A stretch of DNA of 64,000 nucleotides from NCBI GenBank assembly GCA_030737835.1, contig CM060856.1, positions 13,805,116-13,869,115 of the forward strand. The letters are read 5' to 3'. Shown here one piece after another: positions 11,401 to 22,700 of this stretch (the first letter of the stretch is position 1; each line of letters starts with the position of its first letter). This DNA is from Acorus gramineus (lineage: Eukaryota > Streptophyta > Magnoliopsida > Acorales > Acoraceae). The position numbers and the translations under genes are program-made. The notes below the pieces were generated by a model. The model was not told the DNA's origin. It saw only the letters and a program-made list of their open reading frames with translations, and did not search any database.

Positions 11401-12244
11401 CATGTAATTTGAATTTGTGATTTGTTTTACAGACAGAGATGTAATTTTTCTAGACTAGGTTAAGATTCAATATTAGGATCATGAATCTGAGCCGCCCGCA
11501 AATCCCACTAATATTCTGTGAATGTTTGGTCTGATCCACAGAGAGGCTCCTCAAATCTAAATCCGACCAGTTTGTAAAACCCGTCCGAGTGCTTTCACAG
11601 TGGTTGCTGAAAACTTCTGATTCCCAATTCACCTCTCCTAAATCTGAACTTCAGTTCTGAACCCAAGTAGAAAATTTTCCTTCAAGGGCTATCCTTTTTC
11701 AATTTTATCAGGATCTGAGAGATTGTCGTAATCAAAATGTTATCGTGTTCATGAATCTAACCCAAGTTAATTTCCTTGAGAAAGGCCGGAAACAGTACAC
11801 ACACGGCCACACAGGGACACACTGCATTTAAACAGGTTGTAAGCTTGTAAAGCACTTATCCATTCAATTGTCCTCAAGAATAGTTTGCTTCCGTGGCAGA
11901 TTCTCTCGCCCCATTCTGCATGGCCTGTGCACGCTTGGATTCGCAGTCAGGGCGATCGTTAAGTGTATCTGCAATGGGGATCCGACCACAATGAAAAGCA
12001 TAATGGGGAGATTCCTTCTGCATGTCTATCCTGGAGAGACCTTGATAACTGAGATGTGGTTGGAAGGATCCAGGTAGAAACACTACTTTCCTAATGTCCT
12101 CCTATTCAAAAACTCATGATTGTATAACAGATCCTTATAGTCGGCTTATGGTGCAGAGTAATTTATCAGACAAAGGTGAAAGAACGGAATCGGACCGTGC
12201 TTTCTGGATATGTCGTCCTCAATCGAATAATTTCGTCTTTGTAA
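5443..12244 (+). CDS. ECH2: Peroxisomal enoyl-CoA hydratase 2 (MaoC-type, 11 exons, 312 aa)
   Basis: Exons: 5443-5511, 5634-5656, 5775-5880, 7698-7768, 7951-8023, 8657-8696, 9111-9183, 9267-9417, 11039-11109, 11900-12073, 12157-12244. The protein has an N-terminal hot-dog domain ([34 protein letters not shown]) and a C-terminal MaoC domain with the hydratase-2 motif [14 protein letters not shown], which supplies catalytic Asp211 and His216. It ends in Ser-Ser-Leu, a peroxisomal PTS1 signal also used by Arabidopsis ECH2. ECH2 hydrates 2-trans-enoyl-CoA to the (3R)-hydroxyacyl-CoA in beta-oxidation of unsaturated fatty acids and of indole-butyrate. Length matches the family (about 309 aa). Exon 8 must join exon 9 through a GC-AG intron (9418-11038). 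Intron 3 carries a hAT remnant. Confidence 0.95.
6100..6350 (+). repeat. Dispersed repeat, copy 1 (ECH2 intron 3)
   Basis: This stretch runs from TTTTCAATGATGCAGTTTA through CATTTTATATTGAGTCTC and CTCACATTTTG to TTAGGCTATAAAGA. It aligns, with substitutions and small indels, to 12415-12740 just after the ECH2 stop codon, in the same orientation. Confidence 0.75.
6329..6414 (+). repeat. 86-bp direct repeat, left copy
   Basis: GGCTATAAAGATATAGTTCC to AAAGGTTCATGGA, essentially identical to 7396-7481. The two copies flank the hAT remnant in ECH2 intron 3. Far too long for the 8-bp target duplication of hAT transposition. Confidence 0.93.
6415..7396 (-). mobile_element. hAT transposon remnant (TTF-type/ZMYM1-like family), internally deleted
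   Basis: On the minus strand the region 6540-6740 reads [13 protein letters not shown], a stop, then [20 protein letters not shown] and [14 protein letters not shown]. This is the hATC dimerisation block of plant TTF-type hAT transposases. The right end (7341-7396) is a transposon terminus: on the minus strand it starts CATGGGCGGATCTACA and continues through a CCCCCCCC-rich stretch, as in elements starting CAGGGGCGGA. Most of the transposase between the terminus and hATC is missing, and no left terminus is seen at 6415. It is non-autonomous and decayed, and lies antisense in ECH2 intron 3. Confidence 0.8.
7396..7481 (+). repeat. 86-bp direct repeat, right copy
   Basis: Second copy of the 6329-6414 unit. 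It starts exactly at the outer base of the hAT terminus (CCGCCCATG|GCTATAAAG). Confidence 0.93.
8150..8257 (+). repeat. Tandem duplication, 2 x 54 bp, in ECH2 intron 5
   Basis: Units start AAATTTCTTGTTTGAT at 8150 and 8204 and both contain GAGATTGTTTTTCCAAT or the AAGATTG variant. A few substitutions separate them. Confidence 0.85.
9677..9745 (+). repeat. Possible tRNA-derived SINE fragment in ECH2 intron 8
   Basis: GTGGTGTCATAGTACCC loosely resembles a Pol III A box and GGGTTTAATCCCCCG a B box (GGTTCGANTCC), about 25 nt apart. No cloverleaf or 3' tail was established. A related-looking B-box stretch (GAGTTTGATTCTC) lies at about 10552-10565. Confidence 0.25.
10125..10176. repeat. Perfect 16-bp inverted repeat in ECH2 intron 8
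   Basis: CAACTTATTAGATGTT at 10125-10140 and its exact complement AACATCTAATAAGTTG at 10161-10176 enclose a 20-nt AT-rich spacer. It would form a simple hairpin. Confidence 0.85.
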
Positions 12245-12414
12245 AGACAATACAGTAATTTATATGTATCATTCGGTAGTGTTGGAAATAATAAACAGTA
12301 TCCTCTAGTGATAAACATATGTTATGTGCTGGTTTCCATGTCTCGAAATAAATTTTACTCTGTATGTTTGTGCCTTTTGAGGCATGTGTAGTAATATGGG
12401 AGGATCAAATGTGG

Positions 12415-12740
12415 AATCATTTTCAATGATGCAGTTTACCATGTAAAAACAAATTTGATGAGTTTTAGAACCTCTCTTATCATAATTTTTTTTTTATGGG
12501 TAGTTATCCTATGACAAATTAGTAGTCATTCAAATCTGATGGATAACGGGTTGTCAAAGCAGAAAATATATTCAATGATCCAATAGAAAAGGTAATGCCA
12601 ATTCTTTGTCTTGTACTAAATATACTTTGCATTAAGCTTTTCAGAAACGAATCTTTTGTGATGTTTTTATTTCATTTTATATTGAGTCTCTTTTGATTTG
12701 GAGATGCAACTCACATTTTGAAGCGTTAGGTTATAAAGAC
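12415..12740 (+). repeat. Dispersed repeat, copy 2 (3' of ECH2)
   Basis: Homologous to 6100-6350 in ECH2 intron 3, same orientation: TTTTCAATGATGCAGTTTAC, AGTAGTCATTCAA, CATTTTATATTGAGTCTC, CTCACATTTTG, GTTATAAAGA. Together with the ECH2 3' UTR it fills the first half of the ECH2-PUS10 gap. Confidence 0.75.
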
Positions 12741-12959
12741 TTCTCATTTACAACTTTATCAATTTTTTGAAGGAGCAACAATATTCACAGTTAAAATTGG
12801 TTCCAAGTTAAACCAGAATTCAATTTGAATCAAACCCAAATCTAAAATAAAAATCGGATGGGTTGGATTGGGTTTGAATAGGTTTTTCTAACCCAACCCA
12901 CCTATTGTAAACGTGTGTTCATCATGCTTGACTACTATTGAAACGGGAACTTTAATTTA

Positions 12960-13475
12960 GGCATCAGTAACGGACCGGCCGCTGCAAAAAAATGGGCCCA
13001 GGCCCTGTCCACGTGCCTGGGCCTGAACGGGTTTGCCGGGCCTAGGCTTTAGGCTCACGGGCAGATCTGTCGGTCCAAATTTTGAACATCTTATTTCTTT
13101 TGATTTTTTAATTTTAAGTTGTTTATTTGTATATAAATGTTAAAATAACACAAAATTAAAAATATAATGTTGAAAAAAAATTCACATTTATTGAATTTTC
13201 AAAAGTAAAAATATTAAATGAATTAATTACTTGAAAAACTAAATAACTACATGTGCCTAATTAGTTTGACACCTACATAAATGTTAATAATTTGTATAAT
13301 TCAACTATAATTCAAATAAAAATTACATAAAATTATATGTGACTCCTTTATTGTATTGCCTCCCACGAGCCTGCAGATCAGCCTGTCAGCCCGAACGGAC
13401 CCAGTTCGGACGGGCCTTGGGGTCGGGTCCAGGCCCCAGAATCAGGCCCGGGCCGGGCTTCCAGGCCTTTCGGGG
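12960..13475. repeat. GC-ended, AT-cored element upstream of PUS10 (probable MITE)
   Basis: Two GC-rich blocks, about 12970-13075 (GGGCCCAGGCCC, GCCTGGGCCTGA, GCCGGGCCTAGGC) and 13365-13470 (GGTCCAGGCCCC, GGCCCGGGCCGGGC), face each other around a 290-bp AT-rich core. Imperfect complementarity includes GGGCAGATCTGTCGG against CAGATCAGCCTGTCAGCCCG. This matches the look of plant TIR elements with GGCCC-rich ends. Exact ends are unclear. Confidence 0.5.
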
Positions 13476-13709
13476 AACCTTACGTTGAATTCTCATCCGC
13501 TTGATGCTGGGTTAGTGCCCGTATCACCGTCAAATCACTGGAACTTTCATTTGACAGTGCGGTTTAACAAGACACGTGAATGGTCCAATCAGACGGTCAG
13601 GTATTCACGAGAGTTGGGGTTTAACGGGGATTCTAAGACTCTGTACGGATACAAACTTCCTCGGGAAGGCGCCGAAACATAGCCCAACTGCGCGAGCGCC
13701 TCGTCGAGG

Positions 13710-16700
13710 ATGGCGAGCGAATCAACAGAGCATCTGCCGCAGCCTCGGACGGAGGAAGAGGAGGCGCGGATCATAAGTGCCGCCGCCCGTTCGCTTCCTC
13801 GCGACGCCGTGCAGGAACTGCTGTCTCTTGGGGTTCGTCTCTCTTTCTCCTCAAATCGATTAAAAAATTAGGGTTTTTTATTTTGTTCTTCATAGACATT
13901 GAATTCGTATATCTGTTTAATCTGTAGCGCCGTTTGGGGTCAGGAATAAGAGCCAGATTGACATGAATAACAAAAAAAAAAAACCTTTTTTGAGCGGGAA
14001 TAATGGCCGATAACTATGCCTGGATAATTAGTATAAATCATGATAGTAATTCACGGGGGTGGGGGGGGGGGGTTAAAATAATGTTAGAATAAGAAAAATG
14101 TAACCAATCAGAAACTGCCATGATAGTTATCTTTCACATAATACATATTTATCCTGAATAAGCTTATGTTGCACCCCAACCAGTGCTGTAAGGTTTGCAT
14201 AAAGAAGAGTAGTATTTCAGTCTTTTGTTTTATAGTTGTTGAGGTTTATGTGGAACAGTGGCCTATCTTTCTTGAGAGATATAGTTGATTATTAATTAAA
14301 ACAACAAAAATATAAATAATTAACCTATTTTTTTTATTAAAAAACTCACCTTTATAAAAAAAACTAGTTTTTTTTTATATCGTTTATTAACTCATGACAA
14401 AGTCAAAATGTTCATTTAAGATACACTGGCCAAATAATTTTAGTAGTCATATGGGACATGTCCATCAGGGTATTGATTTTTCTGTTTTTGAGGTCCAACA
14501 AGTAACAACAAATAGAAGAAGCAACAAAGTAGTAGCTCAATAGTAGGTCTGTTCTCCTCCCTGACCTTTGGGTTGCATTTTGCCATATGCTTTTCATGTT
14601 TAAATATAGTATTCTCCTCTGGGATTTTATTGTAAAAAAAAAACATGAATAATTAGAGAATTATCGTTAATAAAATCAAATCATTGATAAATTATCATCT
14701 GAAAAAACACATATGTGCATCGGCTGAGCACAGATAGGCAGCTAGGCGCATGGCCACTGCCTAGGCTCGCCTGGCCGCCTAGACAACTATGTAACAATGT
14801 TTATTCATCAAAAGAATACCCAACAGATAGAGGGTGTTCTTATAATATAGTGTTGTTCTTGTATTCTAGTCCTTGTGAAGCTATAATGGTTAGTAGGTCA
14901 ATACTGCAGTAGATACCTTGATATATTTTCTCAGTAGATCTAGTAGATGAGACGACAGATTTTCGTATATATTTTTCATGTGATTGTTAATTTCAGGTCT
15001 GTGTTCGATGCATCTTCCGACTATTCGGGGTCAGGGGACCAATTTATTCTTGCTCCTCTCTCTCTGCTTCAGTTTTATGTTCAGTTTTTGAAGATGATAG
15101 TGGAACTGAGAGAAATGGCAGCCCTATAAATGGAGTTGTCCATTCTCCTTGTGTTATTCAAGATTCACATAAGGATCAACTCTTTTGCGGTGTCTGTCTT
15201 GGCATATTACAGTTTGCTTGTGACCAAGAGCAAGCAATTTCCTCTTGCAAAAAAGAATCTCATATGAATGACTTCACTGCATCAATTGCTGAACTAGTAA
15301 AGAGGGAAAGCCATCAGATTGATGGTTTTTCTCTTGAAATCTCTATACCACCAGTTATCTTGGCTAACGAGCGTGCCATTCGGTAATAGACTTTTATCTT
15401 GGTGACTGATGTACCTGATAATTCAAACTAGCTTTTAGAACATGTGATTCGTAAAATGATCCTTTCAACTCTATCTTGTCTATTTTTTATAACCTGTTTT
15501 ATCCCATTATATTTCAGTAATGTTATATTCATTGATTTATACTGGTATTCATTGCGACTTTCAAAAGGATGCTACCTTATGTTTGATTACAAATTTTGAG
15601 GTGATTCTTTAGTTTTCTTTCCTAACCAAATAGATGGAAGATGTTTGTGATCCTTTTTTTTTGTTGTTGATACCGGCAAGACATAAGCAGATTATGACTC
15701 TTTCTGGTTGGTAGTAAGAGGACTCTCGGTAATAAAACAAAAGGTTTATTTGGCTGGGGGGCAACATGAATTCATTGGAGGTCTGAATTTATGAAAGCAA
15801 CTAAGTAAGAGTTACGAGAAGTGGGTGAGAAGTCTTACTTGAACATAAAAGATGTTGGAAGTTACCTCACTCTTGGAAGTATGTTACATTCAAGAAATTC
15901 TGGGAAGTTACAATTCCAATTGATGAGAACTCAAGGCCCAAGGCTCTACTTTGTTCAGACTTTAAAGTATAACAAACTTCCTTTCTCTACCGCTTCCCCC
16001 TTAGTTGATATCGGCTTACTGCATCAATTTGTTAGAGTTATATAGACATGAATAAATGGGTTTAAATAACTAAATATTGTTTTACATTTTGTATTATGTG
16101 TTATATATTGTATGAATCATGAAACTAATTTTTCACTATATACAAATGTTTTACTTTTGTTCTGCAAGTATGTTTCATGTTTTTTACAAAGTTTCCATAT
16201 TTTTACTATTTTGTTAAAATGCTGACAGAAAGTTTTGAAACATGTTTCATATAGGTTTTGTATCAGCCAATGAATGATACAAATGATGTATAGTTTTGGA
16301 TCCACCTGATACTGATTCCTATTTTTTAGACATTGATATATTTAATGTGTGTTATGCATTATTTTCCTTTTCTGGTAATATTTGTATCAACTATTAAAAT
16401 ATAGATATTATTTTTAATTGTGTTGAATTTAGTGAAAAATAACAATTTCACCTCTCTGGGTTTAGAAATCTGAGGAGATCCTGCACCATTGCTACAACAA
16501 GTTTGTTTTATGCTTTCTTCATAGCAAATAGAACAATGTATACCTGCCTAATATTCCTGAACTTTTATAGATTGTATATGAAAAGAAAGTATGGATCAGA
16601 AAACTGGTTTCACGAAAAGCTGGTAAATGAACATATTTCAGTGAAGGATGCCTTGAAACTTTCAATCATTCACTCACTTGAAAACCACTTGGTAAGTTGG

Positions 16701-19700
16701 TTTTTCTCCTATTCTTCTGGATCTGTACCTTTCTACTTATTTTCCAACATACCCTTCTTAAGTTTCTTATATTCCATTTGATACGTATGTTGCAAGTTTT
16801 ACCAGGTTAAATTGTGTAACGATCTTAAACCTTTTTTAAAGCTGTGCAGGCTATAAAATGTGGTGTCGAATCTTTCCGTATTCGCTTGACATATTCTCAT
16901 TCTAAAGCTTCTTTGAAGCTTCAGAACTTTAGTGCAAAAGATTCTGCCTGCAAGAAAAGGAAACCAGGTATGTGCAGATCATGATCAGCAGGATTTTGTT
17001 CCACTTATACTTTTTTATATTTTTAAAAGAAGTTGCATAATGGATCATGGTGTTTTGACTTGAAGTTAATTTCCAAATCTTGGTTAATATTTTTTAACAT
17101 CAAAGCATATATTTATATCTGCAGTTTTGTTTTGTTTTTTAAGTAAATTCTGCAGTGTGGTGTTAAGTTTCATCTTGCATTTAATGGATGCATTATGCTT
17201 TGCTTATATTGTATTCTTTTGTTATCGTGTTTTCTTCTCTTCTTTGATTAATTCTAGTTGTATAATTCTGGTTGACGACCCGCTTGTGGGGATGGGTGTT
17301 GGTAGAGAAATACTCAAAGCCCAGTTTACCCCTTTGGAGGGTATCATTTGTTTACCTCAGTGCTTCAAACAATATTTTGAATTTTCCTCACTACATATTT
17401 ATAAGTCAATGCCAGAGTTTAAGAAACCCTTAGTAGAAAATGGACATTGTTTGAAGGGCCTGAAAGGGCCAAACTTAAGCATATGGCATAAGCTAATAGG
17501 AGAAGCCCCTATACTGCTGAATATGTAGTACTACAACAATAACTCTCTCTGTATGCTAAAATGTTCTGATATCCATGGGTTCTGGTTTAGCTCACATTTC
17601 TGTTTAAAAATCAGTGCCCGAGTTTCTTTCAGGGTCTTGTGTATGTGCTACCTTTCAAGCATGAACAGTTGATAATAGGGAGGATGCCAAATAGATTACC
17701 TACGGTAACTGGCAATGGATGCAAAGGTCATTCCCACAGTGAATATGATGCAACTATTTGTGGAGTTCATCACACTGATCAAGCAGGAAGACAACATTAG
17801 CTATGTGTCTATGAAAGTGTTCAAGATATCTGCGGGTTCTGAGTTGGTGTTGATTTAATTTTCTAGCGATTCTATTAGTATGCCTTACGTTTTAAAATTG
17901 AACAGAGTACAATGGGCCGGGTGCCAATGGTTCACATATGAGTACTGGCAATGGAGGCAGTGAACCATCCTTCAGTGAATCTGATGCAGCTATATGTAGA
18001 ACTCTCCAAGGTTTGCAAGATCAAGTGTTTGCTGAACTCTTTTCATTGCCACCAGAGAAGGTAATGTTTCAGTTTTTGCCCTGGCATGCATATACTGTGG
18101 TGCCTTTCTGTTGCAACTGATTGTAGCATTTGTTGCCCTTATAGGTCTCTGAGCCATGCCATTTGAATTGCAATTGTTGTAGAATCCCTATCTACATATG
18201 TGGAAGATACATGAAGGTAGATTTTGTCCATGAATGAAGGGATTTATAATTAGCTTATTACTGATTTCTAGTCAACTAAATCACGTCTGGCACATTGGCG
18301 GCAGTGAGGCATTAAAAATGATATATATTTGGATATATCAGTGTCAATGCATCATTTAAAACCTCTCTGGATGGGGTGTTTGCAAGTTGGTGCTGTGTCT
18401 AAATACCAAGGTCCAGTTTCTCTTGGATTATATTGCTTCTAGAAAATTGAACTGCCTTGTTTGTTGGCAGTCTTGAATTGTATGCTCTATGAAAAATCAA
18501 TAGTAGAGTTACAACTTGAAGGGCAATATGAGCACATATTGCTCAAGTTTTCAAATATTGAATTCCTGTTCACTGGTTTCCCCGTTATATTATTCAACCA
18601 ACTTAATATGTCTGGTATCGCTTGCTATGTTTCACATGGGAAACAATTGTTTCATGCCATATTATGGCCACTGACCAGCTTGTATTCTATTTGCTTTCAT
18701 GCCACAGTATTCAAGAAAGGTTAGTCAAACATGCTGGATGGTAGATGGTGAGCGAATAGGAGAAGCATCTGTTGAGGTATTATGTTTTTACTGCATGTAA
18801 TTATAGGTTTTGCATTGACTTCACTGATAAGTTACTTTTCCTACAGGAGATAATTGGGAGCAATGTTCTACCTGTGTGTAAAGGTGACAGCTACAAGTTC
18901 CATGCCGCTGGTAGAGAAGATATTGATGTACAAACCTGTTTGCTTCATAAGAGGTTATCTCTTGAAGAATTGCATTCAGATAACTTGAATTAATTTTCCA
19001 CTCAGGTTCGGATGTTAGGTTCAGGTCGCCCATTCCTGGTTGAAGTTTTAAATGCACGCATTAGTCCTTCTCTGTCTGACATTCAAGCTATAGCCGACAA
19101 GATCAACAACTCTGAGAATCATTATGTATGTTTGATTGTAGCATCTATCAGCTTTCTTGGTTGGTAAAATATATTACAGCTCGTAGAACACCACTAAAAT
19201 GTGATTGTTCTATATAGGTTGAAGTGAAAAGCCTCAAGATAGTTGATAGTCAAGTATGGACTTTGATGCGTGAAGGAGAGGCAGAGAAACAGGTTATAAT
19301 CTGCCACTTATATGTAACTAGTTTTTCCAATCTGTATTATGAATATCATGTTGACATAAATGACTTCTAAGAATTTAAAATAATAGAACAGAGAACTTAG
19401 GGTTAAGTTATTGATGGGGACATCAAGTCAATAGATGCATTTAAAGGTTATCAAAGGAGGAAGGGCAAAAAATCTAATCTTATTCCTCTGTGGATAGAGA
19501 TTAGTTAGGTTTTTTATTTTATTTTGAATAAGAATTGTAGGATTTTATCTGGACCATTGATTTTTAGGATGATCAATGGCCTAAATTAAATCATTTAATT
19601 TGTTTGTTATTTAATTTAAATTATTGTAGGATTCAATCTAGACCATAGATATGTAGAATGATCAATGGACTAGATTAAATCACTTTCTCATTAAATAAAA

Positions 19701-22700
19701 TTGTAATCTCTACAGAGAGGGAGATTTTTAGAATGAATGAAAAGTTTCTTTTTGAGATATCCTGCGATGGGATTTTGTGAGGGTGTGAAACCCTAATTTT
19801 CTTGGGTGTGAAACCCTAACCTTCTTGGGTGTGATGCCTTAGAATCTATTTTTTTAATTTTATTTTCTCAAACCACATATCCCCAACCCTAACCCTAATC
19901 CTAATCATCATCACATATCCCTCCATCGTATCCCGTCCTGCATCAATTTTGGTATCAGAGCCAAGGTTCCTAGGGTGTGAAACCCTAGATCTAAGCCTCC
20001 AACAGCCCCTGCTGCTGCTGCCTGGACCTCCAACAGCCCCCGTTTTGCTGCCCTTGTTGCTGCCGTGTTGCTAACGTGCTGCCCTTGTGTTGCTGCCATC
20101 AATATTCTTCTCATGTTGCTGCCCTATTGTTGTTGTGTGAGTCCCTCCTTTGCATCTGGATCGGCAATACCATCGAGAGTAAAGAAGAAAAAGAAAAAAA
20201 ATGGTTGATTCTATGTTCGTTCTGAAAACCCTAATTTGCTTACCTAATGGGAAAGGTGCTTCCTTGATTATCGATGAAAGTCTCGAGAAGAATATGATTT
20301 CTCAAGCAGTTGTAGATATGTTATCTAAGACTATGGAAATTATCGTAGAAAATCAAGCTGCTTTTGTTGAATGGTCTATAAAACCTTCGTATTTTGATGG
20401 AGCATGTTGTGACATGTTTTCATCATCCAAACGTTCTATTATATTGGGTCAGCTATAGATAAAAGCTCGGAAATGTATATTTGATTATGAAGGGAGATCA
20501 TGCACCATACGCCTGCTTTGTATACAGAAGAAAATTATCCTTAAAGGATTACCAGATGTGAGATCATCAACGTCAACAAAAGATACACCTCTAGAGAGAC
20601 AACATAAAAATAAAATTCAAGAGAAGGTTGATGTTTCATTAGTGGAAGATCGGATACCTATTTCACAACAACCGCCTCCTATGTCTGTTTCACAACAACC
20701 GCCTCCGATGCCTCTTTTACAACAACCACCAACTTGTAAGGAAATTGCTATAGAGATCGGCGATCCCAAAGAAATTTATATGGTGATAGAACAACAGGTG
20801 GACTTAATATCTCCTCGACAAATATTTGGTGAAAGGCCGCAATTGAAGATTTTACTTTTCCATCAGGATCCTTTCAGATACACGCAACAAGAACCTCATG
20901 ACCTTCGAGTTATATCATTCTCTAAAACTCGAGGACGAGTTTTCTCAAACAAGGGGAGAATTGATGGGGACATCAAGTCAATGAATCCATTTAAAGGTTA
21001 TCAAAGGAGGAAGGGCAAGAGATCTAATCTTATTCCTTTGTAGATAGAGATTAGTTAGGTTTTTTATTTTGTTTTTAATAAGAATTGTAGGATTTTATCT
21101 GGATCATTGATTTTTAGGATGATCAATGGCCTAGATTAAATCATTTAATTTATTTGTTATTTAATTTAAATTATTGTAGGATTCAATCTAGACCATAGAT
21201 CTTTAGAATGATCAATGGACTAGATTAAATCACTTTCTCATTAAATAAAGTTGTAATCTCTATGGAGAGGGAGATTTTTAGAATGAATGAAAAGTTTCTT
21301 TTTGAGATATCCTGCGATGGGATTTTGTGAGGGTGTGAAACCCTAATTTTCTTGGGTGTGATACCCTAGAATCTATTTTTTTAATTTTATTTTCTCAAAC
21401 CACATATCCCCAACCCTAACCCTAATATCATCACATACCCCTCCATCGTATCCCATCAGTTATATGTTAGAAATAGGCAATGAGTAGCTGTTGTAGTTCA
21501 CGTATTTTTGTTAGTAGTCACATATATTTGATATTTCTATTAGAGGGACTATTTACAATTGATCGTAATGTCTCTGGATGCTTAATATAATGCAGAAGCA
21601 GTATGCGGCTTTAGTGTGGATTTCTCGCCCACTTGAGGAGACCGACCTGCAGAAGATATCTTCAATAAAGGAGTTGGTAAGTCATTGCTTCTCTTTTTCA
21701 CATCATATGGCAGCAATATCTAATATGCTATCCTATTTTGTACATGAGAAACATATCCATCTGCTTTGTTCTGATTGTTAAGGTAATCATCCACCAATTT
21801 CCATTCAATTCCTGTGAAGGAAATATTTGAATACTCATTAGTTTGTTTTCATCAAACTAAAAATCAATAGCTCACTGGAACTACTAGAAATGGTTCTACT
21901 CATTGGACTGTTTCATGTCACAATCATGTGTTGTTCTGTTGATGATCTACATGAACTGGTTAGGAGAATTCAATGGCATGAGGGGTTCTCTTTTCTTGCA
22001 CCACAGGATATCTTGCAGAACACTCCTATCAGAGTGCTTCATCGTCGAAGTCCTATGGAGCGTAAACGGATGATACACTGGTAGTACTTTGTTTTTTGAA
22101 ATCACACCTGGCAAGCTTGGTTTCCATGTACATAAATATGTCAATATCCTCAAAACTGCATTTCCAATATCAGGATGGAGACTGAGAGAATCACTGGAAG
22201 CTGCCAGTATTTTCTGTTGCATCTTTGTACTCAGGTATAATTTATCAGCTTCATTGATAAGACCAAAAAGCAAAACATTAGTTCCATCCCGACGTTTAGC
22301 CAAGTTCCCAACGATATGTCAGGCTGTGCATCTTACTGTTATAAAATCCTATCAGAAGTCATTCTTTTTGTATCCCTTAGGTGAACCTCTTCTGGATGGC
22401 ACCGACCCTAATTTGCATTCTGTAGGACAATTTACAGTTATTATTCTATCAAGAATTTCTATAGGAACTCTGGACCTGAAATGTTCATGATGTGCAGGCA
22501 GGGACATATATCAAAGAATTTGTGCACGGAGACCTCGGTCGCACCCAGCCCAAGTAAGTCACCTGAAATAACCGATAATCCTTGGTTACATGAATTCAAA
22601 CTAACCAATTTCTTTCATGTAGAAATAACTGTAATTGTTTGCTTTGCAGTATCGGCACCATCTTGGGCTGTAGAGCTGAGATAGTTCAGCTGGACGTCAC

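Larger units (their letters stand above)
19407..21463 (+). mobile_element. Non-autonomous LTR retrotransposon (Ty3/Gypsy-like) in PUS10 intron 10
   Basis: The element (19412-21458) is flanked by identical 5-bp target duplications GTTAT at 19407-19411 and 21459-21463. LTR ends are inverted TGATGGG...CCCATCA in the 3' LTR. A tRNA-Met primer-binding site (TGGTATCAGAGC) follows the 5' LTR and a purine tract precedes the 3' LTR. The internal part is only about 1 kb and lacks reverse transcriptase, RNase H and integrase, so it needs proteins in trans. It is in the sense orientation relative to PUS10, and exon phases around it are intact, so it is spliced out with the intron. Confidence 0.93.

Noticed and set aside
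13356-13776. Frames upstream of and overlapping the PUS10 start
   Set aside because: They lie in the GGCCC-rich repeat and the 5' leader; the Pus10 N-terminus is in a different frame starting at 13710.
15821-16045. 74-codon frame in PUS10 intron 2
   Set aside because: Composition is fairly coding-like but no family is recognised and no splice signals connect it; may be a transposon scrap.
17127-17528. 133-codon frame in PUS10 intron 4
   Set aside because: Hydrophobic, T-rich translation typical of intron sequence; not conserved in Pus10.
19881-19905. Telomere-like CCCTAACCCTAA stretch
   Set aside because: Part of both LTRs of the retrotransposon, only two to three units; not an interstitial telomere array.
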